In this document: one piece after another, positions 1 to 8,193 of the stretch
Layout of the letters: each line of letters begins with the position of its first letter
Numbering within the stretch: position 1 is the stretch's first letter
Origin: Kineosporia rhizophila
GTDB taxonomy: Bacteria; Actinomycetota; Actinomycetes; Actinomycetales; Kineosporiaceae
Direction: 5' to 3'
Assembly: GCF_021277265.1 (NCBI RefSeq)
Contig: NZ_JAJSOH010000009.1
Location: 124,001-188,000 of the forward strand
Length of the DNA stretch: 64,000 nt
Translations under genes and position numbers: made by a program
The notes under the pieces: model-generated
The model's database searches: none
What the model was told of the DNA's origin: nothing
The model's input: the letters and a program-made list of their open reading frames with translations, nothing else

Positions 1-988
1 CGCCTCGCACCCGCGGCTCGTGGATGTTGTCGGGCCGGGTGATGGAGTGGTTCAGCAGCCGGCCGCCGGGGCGCAGCCGGTCCCGCAGGAACGAGAAGTA
101 GGCCGGGTAGTTGCCCACCCCGATGTGCTCGGTCAGGCCGATCGAGCTGACCGCGTCGAAGTCGCCCTCGGTCACGTCCCGGTAGTCGCCGTGGCGCACC
201 TCGGCCAGGTGCTCCAGGCCCTGGCGCTTGATCTCCTGCTGGGCCCACTCGGCCTGCTCGGCCGAGAGGGTCACGCCCAGGGCCTTCACGCCGTAGTGCT
301 CGGCGGCGTGGCGGACCATCCCGCCCCAGCCGCACCCGACGTCCAGCAACCGCATCCCCGGCTTCAGGCCGAGCTTGCGGGCCACCAGGTCGTACTTGTT
401 GAACTGGGCCTCTTCGAGGGTGGCGCCCTCGTGCGGGTACAGGGCGCAGGTGTAGGTCATCGAGGGGCCGAGCAGCATCTCGTAGAACTCGTTCGAGACG
501 TCGTAGTGGTGATGGATCGCCTCGGCGTCGCGGTGCCGGGAGTGCCGCAGCCCCTCCAGCGTGCGCCGCCAGTCCGGCAGCGCCTCCTGCGGCGGAGGCG
601 GCGGCGGGACGAGTCGCTGCAGGCCGAGGCTGCGGGCGATCCGGACGGTGGTCCGGACGTCGGGTCGCCGCCACTTCAGCTGGTCCATCGCGGCCAGCAG
701 GGCGTAGGGGTTGCCGGGGTGCACACCGGAGACCTGGATGTCCCCGCTCACGTAGGCGCGGGCCAGTCCCAGCGACCCGGGGGCGGTGGCCACGTAGGCC
801 GCGGCCCGCGGGTTGTTCAGGCTGACCGTGATCTCGGCGTCGGCCGGTCCGGTCGAACTGCCGTCGTACGCGGTGAAGCGCACGGGGGAGGGCTCCGCGA
901 GGAGCACGTCGAAGATTTCGGCCAGCAGAAAGGGCCGGAAAGGCTGGGGTCCGGCGTCCGTCCGGCCCAGGATCGTGGTGAGGCTCAA
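1..988 (-). CDS. tmsB: Cyclopropane-fatty-acid-synthase-type methyltransferase (TmsB-like), 3' end outside window
   Basis: SAM-dependent methyltransferase of the CFA synthase family. It probably adds a methylene group to the double bond of oleoyl phospholipids as the first step to 10-methyl (tuberculostearic-type) fatty acids. The translation shows the family motif HHYDVSNEFYEMLLG, then MTYTCALY, the SAM site LLDVGCGWGGM and the segment SSIGLTEHIG. The start is a TTG at 986-988 behind GAGGAG; no better start lies upstream in frame. The C-terminus runs off the left edge, so about 329 residues are visible. It follows the FAD oxidoreductase gene at 1100-2536 on the same strand, which is the tmsA-tmsB order known from actinobacteria; that pairing supports 10-methyl synthesis rather than cyclopropane formation. 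The exact product is inferred. Confidence 0.85.
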   Translation of the reverse strand, partial: MSLTTILGRTDAGPQPFRPFLLAEIFDVLLAEPSPVRFTAYDGSSTGPADAEITVSLNNPRAAAYVATAPGSLGLARAYVSGDIQVSGVHPGNPYALLAAMDQLKWRRPDVRTTVRIARSLGLQRLVPPPPPPQEALPDWRRTLEGLRHSRHRDAEAIHHHYDVSNEFYEMLLGPSMTYTCALYPHEGATLEEAQFNKYDLVARKLGLKPGMRLLDVGCGWGGMVRHAAEHYGVKALGVTLSAEQAEWAQQEIKRQGLEHLAEVRHGDYRDVTEGDFDAVSSIGLTEHIGVGNYPAYFSFLRDRLRPGGRLLNHSITRPDNIHEPRVRG

Positions 989-1007
989 CTCGTCTCCTCG
1001 AGACAAA

Positions 1008-1039
1008 ATTTTCAGTTGCCTCAGGCACAAGTTGAAAAT
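1008..1039. promoter_or_regulatory. AT-rich dyad between tmsA and tmsB
   Basis: ATTTTCA at 1008-1014 is mirrored by TGAAAAT at 1033-1039, with a second nested pair TGCC (1017-1020) and GGCA (1024-1027). It lies 20 bases upstream of the tmsB start in an otherwise very G+C-rich stretch. It could be an operator for an internal promoter or a stem loop in the tmsAB transcript. No T-run follows the dyad on the minus strand, so a simple terminator is less likely. Confidence 0.4.
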
Positions 1040-1099
1040 GTGACGATCAATGCCCGACGTCCACCGAGTGAGATCGGGATTCGCCCGGACGGCCGTACC

Positions 1100-2536
1100 T
1101 CAGTGACGGCCCACGACCTTGGAGTAAAGATCCAGCAGGCGGCCGTCGCCGTCGTACCGGGCCTTCAGAGCGGGGTAGTTCTCGCCGCCGTAGGCGGCCC
1201 AGAACGTCTCCTCGTCGTAGTAGGCGTCCGAGTACAGCGACTTGTGCCCGCCGAACTCGGCCACGGCCTGCTCGATCTCGCGGTTCTTGGCGCCGTCGGC
1301 CTGGCCCGGCCCGATCGCCACGGTGCCCCAGAACCCGGCGTTGACATACGTCTCGCCGGGCCGCAGCGGGTACAGCGACCAGGTGCCGGAGCCTTCCCTC
1401 AGACGCAGCGGGCACAGCCAGACCGGGGTCATCGGCACGTTCTGCAGGTACCAGCCGAGGAACTCGGCGGTGCGCCCGACCGGCAGCTCCACGTCCTGGA
1501 TCACCCGCTCGCGGGCGGGCCGGCCCCGCCAGGCGTCCAGCCGGGAGACCAGCCCGTACCGGGTCTCCAGGCCGACCAGACGGTGGAAGACGTCGCTGCG
1601 CCGCAGCCGGGCCGGCCAGTAGCGGCGCACCGTGGGGTTCTGCGCGCCGAACGCGGCCGAGCACCAGAACCAGTCGGTGTCCCAGCGCCACAGGTAGTCG
1701 TGGATCGACAGCCGGTCGGTGGAACGGCGCTGGATCGACCGGTAGTACGGCTCCGCGCCGGTGTAGTCGCTCAGGCCGCCCACCTCGTCGGTCCACGACC
1801 CCAGGGTCAGGTACCCCTCGGTCGCCGAGAACACGACCCCGTCGAGGAAGCCGACCTCGGTGCCCTCCCAGCGGTGGTCGGTGCTGATCGTCTCGATCGC
1901 CCGGGCCAGGCTGTCCAGGTCGTCGAAGCGCACGTGCCGCAGGTCTACGGCCGCGTGCACCGGCTCCAGTTCGATCCGCAGGCGGGTGGCGTAGCCGAGG
2001 GTGCCGTAGGAGTTGGGGAAACCGTGGAACAGGTCGGCGTGCTCACCCTCGGGGTGGGCGGTGACCAGGTCGCCGTCGCCGGTGAGGATGTCCATCTCCA
2101 GCACCGACTCGTGCGGAAGGCCGTTGCGGAACGAGGTGGACTCGATGCCGAGCCCGGTCACCGCCCCGCCCAGCGTGATGGTCTTCAGCTGGGGCACGAC
2201 CAGGGGCATCAGGCCGTACGGCAGCGTGGTCGCGACCAGCGTCTCGTAGGTGCACATCGCCTGGACGTCGGCGGTGCGGGCCTGGACGTCGATCGAGATC
2301 ACGCCGTCCAGCCCGCTCACGTCCAGCCCGGTGGTGGTGCCCTGGCTGCGGGTGCGGAACAGGTTCGAGGTGCGCTTGGCCAGGCGCACCCGTTGCCCGG
2401 CCGGGATCGCCCGGTAGGAGGCGAGCAGCCGGTCCACCGCGGCCCGGTGGCTCTGGGCCCCGCGCACCAGCGCGGTCAGTGGCGGCACGGCCGAGGTGGA
2501 CAGGACCGGGGTGACGGTGGTGGTGGTCGGCGTCAT
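1100..2536 (-). CDS. tmsA: FAD-binding oxidoreductase, TmsA-like
   Basis: Flavoprotein of the FAD-binding PCMH/GlcD type, 478 residues. Members next to a CFA-type methyltransferase reduce the 10-methylene acyl chain to 10-methyl, completing tuberculostearic-type acids. The N-terminal half carries the FAD domain with segments such as SGLDGVISIDVQARTADVQ, a PQLKTITLGGAV turn and GIESTSFRNGLPHESV, as in DWARF1/24-dehydrocholesterol-reductase-like oxidases. The start at 2536 (ATG, MTPTTTTV) has a modest AAGGA-like site upstream. Downstream sits the methyltransferase gene after a 111-base gap; upstream, phosphoglucomutase ends 25 bases before this gene, so co-transcription is possible. Function rests on family and gene order. 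Confidence 0.8.
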   Translation of the reverse strand: MTPTTTTVTPVLSTSAVPPLTALVRGAQSHRAAVDRLLASYRAIPAGQRVRLAKRTSNLFRTRSQGTTTGLDVSGLDGVISIDVQARTADVQAMCTYETLVATTLPYGLMPLVVPQLKTITLGGAVTGLGIESTSFRNGLPHESVLEMDILTGDGDLVTAHPEGEHADLFHGFPNSYGTLGYATRLRIELEPVHAAVDLRHVRFDDLDSLARAIETISTDHRWEGTEVGFLDGVVFSATEGYLTLGSWTDEVGGLSDYTGAEPYYRSIQRRSTDRLSIHDYLWRWDTDWFWCSAAFGAQNPTVRRYWPARLRRSDVFHRLVGLETRYGLVSRLDAWRGRPARERVIQDVELPVGRTAEFLGWYLQNVPMTPVWLCPLRLREGSGTWSLYPLRPGETYVNAGFWGTVAIGPGQADGAKNREIEQAVAEFGGHKSLYSDAYYDEETFWAAYGGENYPALKARYDGDGRLLDLYSKVVGRH

Positions 2537-2560
2537 TTCTCGGTCCTGTCCTTCTCAGCT

Positions 2561-4204
2561 CTACAGCACGGCGTTCACCAGGTCCTTCGCGGCCTGCTGC
2601 ACCTGAGCCAGGTGCTCGGGCCCGCGGTAGGACTCGGCGTAGATCTTGTACACGTCCTCCGTCCCGGACGGGCGGGCGGCGAACCAGGCGCTCTCGGTGG
2701 TGACCTTGAGCCCGCCGATCGCGGCCGAGTTGCCCGGGGCCTCGGTCAGGGTGGCGGTGATCGGTTCGCCGGCCAGTTCGGTGGCGGTGACCTGCTCGGG
2801 CGACAACTTGGCCAGAACCGCCTTCTGTTCCCGGGTGGCCGGGGCATCGATGCGCGCGTACACCGGATCGCCGTGCCGGTTCACCAGATCGGCGTAGTGC
2901 TGGCTGGGCGTCTTACCGGTGTTCACGGTGATCTCACTGGCCAGCAGGGCCAGCAGCAGGCCGTCCTTGTCGGTGGTCCAGACCGTCCCGTCCTTGCGCA
3001 GGAACGAGGCCCCGGCCGACTCCTCGCCGCCGAAACCGACCGATCCGTCCAGCAGGCCGGGGACGAACCACTTGAACCCGACCGGCACCTCGACGAGCTT
3101 GCGGCCCAGGTCGGCGGCCACCCGGTCGATCATCGAGGAGGAGACCAGGGTCTTGCCGATCCCGGCGTCGGGCGACCAGCCGGTCCGCGAGGCGAACAGG
3201 TAGCTGATCGCCACCGCGAGGTAGTGGTTGGGGTTCATCAGGCCGCCGTCCGGCGTGACGATGCCGTGCCGGTCGGAGTCGGCGTCGTTACCGGTGGCGA
3301 TCGCGTACTGGTCCTTCGCCCCGATCAGCGAGGCCATCGCCGAGGGCGAGGAGCAGTCCATCCGGATCTTGCCGTCCCAGTCCAGCGTCATGAACCGGAA
3401 GGTGGCGTCGACCAGCGGGTTGACCACCTCGAGGTTGAGCCGGTGGCGCTCGGCGATCTCGCCCCAGTAGGCCACCGCCGCCCCGCCCAGCGGGTCGGCC
3501 CCGATCCGCAGCCCGTTCTCGCGGATCGCGTCCAGGTCGAGGATGCTCGGCAGGTCGTCGACGTAGGTGCCGAGGAAGTCGTAGCCCGCGGTGGTCTCCG
3601 CAGTGCGGGCCCGGGCGAACGGGATGCGCTGCACCCCGGCCAGTTTCGCGGCCAGCAGCTCGTTCGCCCGGTTGGCGATCCAGCCGGTGGCGTCGGTGTC
3701 GGCGGGCCCGCCGTGCGGCGGGTTGTACTTGAAACCGCCGTCGGCGGGCGGGTTGTGGGAGGGGGTGACGACGATGCCGTCGGCCCGGCCGGAGTCGTCA
3801 CCGGCCCGGCCCCGGTTGTACCGCAGGATGGCGTGCGACACGGCCGGGGTGGGGGTGTAGCCGTCCCGGTCGTCGACCAGGGTGCGCACGCCGTTGGCGG
3901 CCAGCACCTCCAGGGCGCTGGCCCAGGCCGGTTCCGACAGGGCGTGGGTGTCCCGGCCGATGAAGAGCGGCCCGGCGATGCCCTGGCCCGCGCGGTAGTC
4001 GCAGATCGCCTGGGTGGTGGCGACGATGTGGGCCTCGTTGAACGAGCCGTTGAGACTGCTGCCGCGGTGGCCGGAGGTGCCGAACGAGACCTTCTGGGCG
4101 GCCTCGGACGGATCCGGCTGGACGGTGTAGTAGCTGGTCACGACGTGAGCGACGTCGATCAGGTCTTCCGGCTGCGCCGGCTGACCGGCCCGGTCGTGTG
4201 GCAT
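2561..4204 (-). CDS. pgm: Phosphoglucomutase (alpha-D-glucose phosphate-specific)
   Basis: Interconverts glucose 1-phosphate and glucose 6-phosphate in the cytoplasm, feeding nucleotide-sugar, glycogen and trehalose synthesis. The 547-residue length suits the E. coli Pgm type. Hallmarks are [10 protein letters not shown] near residue 42, the phosphoserine loop [17 protein letters not shown], the metal-binding loop [10 protein letters not shown], the sugar loop [10 protein letters not shown] and the phosphate-binding end [17 protein letters not shown]. The start is the ATG at 4204, which has AGGAGG six bases upstream; an ATG six codons earlier overlaps that ribosome site and is unlikely. The gene lies head-to-tail with tmsA 25 bases downstream. 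Confidence 0.95.
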   Translation of the reverse strand: MPHDRAGQPAQPEDLIDVAHVVTSYYTVQPDPSEAAQKVSFGTSGHRGSSLNGSFNEAHIVATTQAICDYRAGQGIAGPLFIGRDTHALSEPAWASALEVLAANGVRTLVDDRDGYTPTPAVSHAILRYNRGRAGDDSGRADGIVVTPSHNPPADGGFKYNPPHGGPADTDATGWIANRANELLAAKLAGVQRIPFARARTAETTAGYDFLGTYVDDLPSILDLDAIRENGLRIGADPLGGAAVAYWGEIAERHRLNLEVVNPLVDATFRFMTLDWDGKIRMDCSSPSAMASLIGAKDQYAIATGNDADSDRHGIVTPDGGLMNPNHYLAVAISYLFASRTGWSPDAGIGKTLVSSSMIDRVAADLGRKLVEVPVGFKWFVPGLLDGSVGFGGEESAGASFLRKDGTVWTTDKDGLLLALLASEITVNTGKTPSQHYADLVNRHGDPVYARIDAPATREQKAVLAKLSPEQVTATELAGEPITATLTEAPGNSAAIGGLKVTTESAWFAARPSGTEDVYKIYAESYRGPEHLAQVQQAAKDLVNAVL

Positions 4205-4302
4205 GAATCCTCCTGACGGCACGGACAGCGTTCGGTCAGGAGGTTATCCAATGGGTAGGCACCTCTCCGGTGGCCCTACGGCCCGCGGCGCCCACCGGCC
4301 GC

Positions 4303-5517
4303 TCACTCCGGCGCCGGGCGGCCCTGGAGCACTTCCTCGATCCGGTCGAGCATCCGGCTGGTGGCCGCCTCCCAGTCCGGCCGCTGCACCCGGTGCGGGC
4401 CGGTGGCCAGGCTCATCAGCACCCCCGCCGTGCGCAACCGCAGCCCGAGAGCGTCCACTTGTTGCTCGAAAACCGGCCGCCAGAGCCGGGACAGGGCGTA
4501 CGAGCGGGCCGCGTGCCGCTCGGAGCTGAGCGCCAGGGCCTCGCAGTGCGCGAGCGCGCAGGCCAGGTCGTCGGCCCGGGAGCCGGGTCCGACCGTGTCC
4601 ACGTCCAGCAGACCGACCACCCGGCCCGAGGCGTCCACCGTCAGCTGCGCCTCGTAGAAGTCACCGTGGGTCGGGTCGCTGCCCAGCGGAACCCCTTTCA
4701 GCCCGGCCGCGACCACGTCGGCGAGCTGCCGGGCCCGGGCCGCCTCGGTGGGCAGCGAACGGCCGATCATCTCGGCGTACTGCGGGGCACGGCGGCTCCA
4801 CGGACGGCGGCGGTTCAGTCCCAGCACCCCGGGCGGGAACTTGTCGAGCACCGAGATCAGCTCTTCCGGACGGGGCAGCCCGGCCTCCCCGGAGCCCGCG
4901 GCGTTCGAGGACAGCAGCCGCCGGCGCAGCGGGGTGCCGGGCAGGTTCTCCAGCACCAGCAGCCCATCGTCGGTCCAGCCCAGGCTGTGCGGCACCGGAA
5001 CGCCTGCCTCGTAGAGCATCTCGTGCCGTCGGTGCAGCGCCTCCACGTCTGCGGGCGGCAGCACCTTGGCGTACAGCACGCCCCCGGCCGAGCTGACCCG
5101 GATCACCGCCCGGCGCTTGGGCCGGTACGAGACCACCTCGGTGCGCAGCCCCTGCGGGTCCAGGCCGAACGAGCGCAGCAGCCCGGGCAGCGCCTCGGTG
5201 CTCAGTGCCGTGCTCAGCCCGGGCAGCCCGGGATCGTCCGGCAGCCGCCAGACACACACCCGGTTCTGCCCGTCCGACAACGTCAGCGTGCCCGGGACCT
5301 GGGGCGGTTCGTCGCCCGCGGCCAGCGAGGTGGCTCCCAGCACGTCGTCGGTACGCCCGGTCGGCCACTGCACGGTGGCCTGGTAGGCGACCGTGGTGAC
5401 CTCCCCGCGATGGTCGACCTGGGTCACCCGCCAGTCCTCCAGGTGCCCACCGGCGGTCGAGACCGCGGCCTCCAGCAGGTCGCCGGCGTCGGGGCCGGTG
5501 AGCATCTCCAACGCCAT
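4303..5517 (-). CDS. Aminoglycoside-phosphotransferase-fold kinase-like protein
   Basis: Cytoplasmic protein of about 404 residues with an APH/choline-kinase-like fold. Visible are a lysine in a strand (VLYAKVLPP), the hinge LLVLENLPGTPLRRRL, the catalytic-loop-like PTHGDFYEAQL (Brenner-type HGDxxxxN, with Gln in place of the usual Asn), and VVGLLDVDTVGPGSRADDLA, where the DFG-like Asp should sit. The substrate cannot be told; maltokinase-type or antibiotic kinases share the fold. The start is the ATG at 5517, only two bases after the stop of the response regulator gene, so it is translationally coupled as the last gene of the 8064-4303 operon. Earlier in-frame starts would lie inside that gene. 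The unusual catalytic loop leaves activity uncertain. Confidence 0.7.
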   Translation of the reverse strand: MALEMLTGPDAGDLLEAAVSTAGGHLEDWRVTQVDHRGEVTTVAYQATVQWPTGRTDDVLGATSLAAGDEPPQVPGTLTLSDGQNRVCVWRLPDDPGLPGLSTALSTEALPGLLRSFGLDPQGLRTEVVSYRPKRRAVIRVSSAGGVLYAKVLPPADVEALHRRHEMLYEAGVPVPHSLGWTDDGLLVLENLPGTPLRRRLLSSNAAGSGEAGLPRPEELISVLDKFPPGVLGLNRRRPWSRRAPQYAEMIGRSLPTEAARARQLADVVAAGLKGVPLGSDPTHGDFYEAQLTVDASGRVVGLLDVDTVGPGSRADDLACALAHCEALALSSERHAARSYALSRLWRPVFEQQVDALGLRLRTAGVLMSLATGPHRVQRPDWEAATSRMLDRIEEVLQGRPAPE

Positions 5518-5519
5518 CC

Positions 5520-6188
5520 TCAGGCCACCTCGACCAGCCGGTAGCCCATCCCGCGCACCGTCTCGAACCACTGCACGCCGAGCTTCTTGCGCAGGTAGCG
5601 CACGTACACGTCGACCACGTTGGAGCCGGGGTCGAAGTCGTAGCCCCAGACGTGGCTGAGCAGCTGCTCCCGGCTGAGCACCTGCCCCGGATGCCGGATG
5701 AAGGTCTCGGCCAGCGCGAACTCCCGCGCCGACAGCTCCACCGTGCGGCCCTCCACCGCGGCCCGGCGGCTGCGCAGGTCGAGCGCCAGGGCGCCGTGCG
5801 TGAGCACCGTCGCCTCCGGCTCCCGCGGATCCTCCCGCAGCCGCAGCCGGATCCGGGCCAGCAGCTCCTCGAACCGGAACGGCTTGGACATGTAGTCGTC
5901 CGCCCCGCCCTCCAGCCCGGCCACCGTGTCGGTGATCGACTGCCGGGCGGTCAGGATGATCACCGGCAGCGAACTCCGGCCCGACCGCAGCCGCTTCAGC
6001 ACCTCGAAGCCGTCCATCCCGGGCAGCCCGATGTCCAGCACCAGCAGGTCGAACTCGCCGGTCGTGGCGTAGTCCAGGGCGCTCACCCCGTCACCCACCA
6101 CGGTGGGGGTGAAACCGGCGGCCCGCAGGCCCTTCGAGACGAACGAGGCGATCCGGTCCTCGTCCTCGGCCACCAGGATCCGGTTCAC
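5520..6188 (-). CDS. OmpR/PhoB-family response regulator
   Basis: DNA-binding response regulator, 222 residues. The receiver domain has the acidic pair AEDED near residue 9, the phospho-acceptor Asp52 in LLVLDIGLPGMDG, the Thr in ILTAR and the Lys in MSKPF. The C-terminal winged helix carries LSAREFALAETFIRHPGQVLSREQL and VDVYVRYLRKKLG, typical of the family. The gene overlaps the sensor kinase gene by four bases (ATGA), so kinase and regulator are made in equal amounts. It probably binds the CTCTCATC direct repeat at 8099-8117 upstream of its own operon. The signal is unknown. Confidence 0.93.
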   Translation of the reverse strand: MNRILVAEDEDRIASFVSKGLRAAGFTPTVVGDGVSALDYATTGEFDLLVLDIGLPGMDGFEVLKRLRSGRSSLPVIILTARQSITDTVAGLEGGADDYMSKPFRFEELLARIRLRLREDPREPEATVLTHGALALDLRSRRAAVEGRTVELSAREFALAETFIRHPGQVLSREQLLSHVWGYDFDPGSNVVDVYVRYLRKKLGVQWFETVRGMGYRLVEVA

Positions 6189-7690
6189 GGCACCTCCTGC
6201 ACCATCGGGACGGTCGTTGCTGAGGCGGGCACGGGGGCCTGCGGAATGGTCAGGGTGAAGATCGCGCCGGACTCGCCCGGCGCCGACGAGAGGGACACCG
6301 AGCCCTCGTGCGCGGCGGCGATCGCCCCCACGATCGACAGCCCCAGCCCGGAGCCCTCCACCCGGCGGGCGTCGGCGCCACGTCCGAACCGCTCGAAGAT
6401 GCGCTCGGCGTCCTCGGCCGAGACCCCCGGACCGGTGTCGCGCACCGACAGGTGCACCACCCCGGCCTCGGCCCGGCTGCCGAAGGCGATCACCTGGCCC
6501 GCGGCGGTGTACTTCACCGCGTTGTGGGCCAGCTGGAGCAGGCCCTGGGTGATCCGCTGCGGGTCGGCGTTGATCCAGACCGGCGTCTGCTCGTCCAGCC
6601 GCCAGTCCCGGTCGGCCAGGCCGACCGCCTTGTCCAGCACCAGGGCCATCAGGTCGCGCACCGCCACCGGCTCGCGGCGGACGAAGTCCGGGCGCCGGGT
6701 CTGGGCCAGCAGGATCAGGTCCTGCACCAGCCGGGCCATCCGGTCCAGCTCGTCCATCACCAGCACCCGGGTCTCCTCCACGTCGGCCTCGTCGCCCGCG
6801 GCCATCAGTTCCAGGTGACCACGGATGATCGTGATCGGCGTCTTCAGCTCGTGCCCGGCGTCGTCGAGGAACTCCTGCTGGGCCCGGAAGGCGCTCTCCA
6901 GCCGGTCGAGCATCCGGTTGAAGGTGGCGGCCATCTCGCTGACGTCGTCGGAGCCGGAGACCTCGAGCCGTTCGGTCAGGTCGGTGTGGGAGATCCGCTC
7001 GGCGGTGGTGCGCAGCTGGCGCAGCGGCGCCAGCAGCCGGCCGGCCACCAGCCAGCCGACCACCCCCACCACGATCAGCGAGACCAGCGACACCAGGGTG
7101 AACCGGGTGGCGATCTCACTGATCTGCTTGGCGTTGCGGTCCAGGCTCTGGGCGACGACGTAGCTGCCCACCCCCGGGTCGCCGGGCACCGTGACCTTGA
7201 TCGCGGCGTAGCGGATCCGCTGGCCGGAGGTGGTGGTGACCTCGCGCAGGCGGGTCGGGGCGTCGGCGCCCAGGGCGGTCACCGCGCCGACCACCGCCTG
7301 CTCGTTGTTCAGGTTGATGAACTGCTCGAAGCTGGGCTCCCAGCGCTCGCTGCCGAGCATCGCCAGGAACGCTTCGTCGCGGTCCGGGGCCTGTTTGGCG
7401 ATGGCCGCCTCGAGCAGGCTGCTCACCGAGGTGAACCGGGTGGCCGGGGTGTCCTTGGGCGGGCTGGCGATCGCCGTGAACTCCTCGACCTCGCCGCGCA
7501 GCGAGGTGTTGACCCGTTCGTCCAGGGCGTTGCGCTGCATGATCACGATGCTGCTGCCGGCCAGGAGCATGCCCAGGGCGCTGAGCAGCAGCACCGTGGC
7601 CAGGATCCGGGTGCGGACGCCGAACGTGATGCGCCGCATCAGCCCGCTACGGCGTTCGGGCAGGACCGCGGTGTGTCCGGTCATCGTCAC
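6185..7690 (-). CDS. Membrane sensor histidine kinase
   Basis: Two-component sensor of 501 residues. TM1 is at about 29-51, an extracytoplasmic sensor loop of roughly 140 residues follows, and TM2 is at about 196-218. HAMP comes next, then HisKA with the phospho-accepting His280 in DDAGHELKTPI, and the HATPase with N-box (LAHNAVKYT), DTGPGVS and GSGLGLSIV. The GTG start overlaps the stop of the upstream acidic-protein gene (GTGA); an ATG two codons later is an alternative. Partner of the response regulator at 5520-6188. Because the first operon gene encodes an anchored poly-aspartate protein, a cation or envelope signal is plausible, but this is inference. Confidence 0.93.
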   Translation of the reverse strand: MTMTGHTAVLPERRSGLMRRITFGVRTRILATVLLLSALGMLLAGSSIVIMQRNALDERVNTSLRGEVEEFTAIASPPKDTPATRFTSVSSLLEAAIAKQAPDRDEAFLAMLGSERWEPSFEQFINLNNEQAVVGAVTALGADAPTRLREVTTTSGQRIRYAAIKVTVPGDPGVGSYVVAQSLDRNAKQISEIATRFTLVSLVSLIVVGVVGWLVAGRLLAPLRQLRTTAERISHTDLTERLEVSGSDDVSEMAATFNRMLDRLESAFRAQQEFLDDAGHELKTPITIIRGHLELMAAGDEADVEETRVLVMDELDRMARLVQDLILLAQTRRPDFVRREPVAVRDLMALVLDKAVGLADRDWRLDEQTPVWINADPQRITQGLLQLAHNAVKYTAAGQVIAFGSRAEAGVVHLSVRDTGPGVSAEDAERIFERFGRGADARRVEGSGLGLSIVGAIAAAHEGSVSLSSAPGESGAIFTLTIPQAPVPASATTVPMVQEVP

Positions 7691-8064
7691 TCATCATCAT
7701 CGTCGTCGTCATCGTCTTCGTCATCCTCATCGTCCCCGTCGTCCCCGTCGTCGTCATCGTCGTCGCCCACCTTCTTGGGCTTGGGCGGGGCCACCTTCTT
7801 GACCTCGGACCCGGCCGAGGCGGTGACCGTGGGGGTGGCCGTGGCGGTGGGGGTTGCCGCCGGGGAGGTGGCGGAGGGCTCGGCGGCGTCCTGAGCGGAG
7901 GGGGAGGCCGTGCTCCCGGCGGCCTCGGTGCCGGCGACCACGGCCGGGCCGAGATCGGCGTCCAGGTCGCTCGCATCGCCCGAGGCCGCGCTGGCGAACA
8001 CGAACACGGCAAGCCCGCCGACGCCCAGCAGCGCGGCGGTGATCAGCACGTTCCTTCGTCCCAT
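7687..8064 (-). CDS. Membrane-anchored protein with poly-aspartate C-terminal tail
   Basis: A 125-residue protein I do not recognise. After a few basic residues (MGRRNVL) there is one hydrophobic segment of about 20 residues, a signal or anchor. A disordered Ala/Thr/Ser/Pro linker follows, then a basic patch KVAPPKPKKV, and finally a tail of about 26 residues that is nearly all Asp and Glu. The tail would be outside the membrane. The start at 8064 has AGGGTG six bases upstream; an ATG at 8070 is the alternative. The stop overlaps the kinase start. Its place as first gene of a sensor-regulator operon suggests a cation-binding or envelope accessory for the kinase. Confidence 0.7.
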   Translation of the reverse strand: MGRRNVLITAALLGVGGLAVFVFASAASGDASDLDADLGPAVVAGTEAAGSTASPSAQDAAEPSATSPAATPTATATPTVTASAGSEVKKVAPPKPKKVGDDDDDDGDDGDDEDDEDDDDDDDDE

Positions 8065-8098
8065 GGGCATCACCCTGACGGAGGCGGGGACGCTGCTC

Positions 8099-8127
8099 GA
8101 TGAGAGTCGGATGAGAGCCCTCTCATC
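8099..8127 (-). promoter_or_regulatory. Direct-repeat operator, MprA-box-like
   Basis: On the minus strand CTCTCATC occurs twice, separated by three bases (8099-8106 and 8110-8117), giving an 11-base period, one helical turn. A third, inverted copy (plus-strand CTCTCATC at 8120-8127) follows. OmpR-family regulators bind such direct repeats, and the layout of two 8-mers with a 3-base spacer matches what I recall for the mycobacterial MprA box. It lies 35-63 bases upstream of the poly-aspartate/kinase/regulator operon and also in front of the divergent glycosylase gene, so autoregulation is likely. Confidence 0.6.
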
Positions 8128-8193
8128 TGAGGTTCCGGAACGAGCCCTCGCGCCCGACTGACAGACCGGGGGGTGCCGGGGCATGCTGGGGGC

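Noticed and set aside
20..4216. Very long plus-strand open frame of about 1400 codons
   Set aside because: It is antisense to tmsB, tmsA and pgm; the long frame comes from high third-position G+C, and its translation is low-complexity Gly/Val/Arg/Gln.
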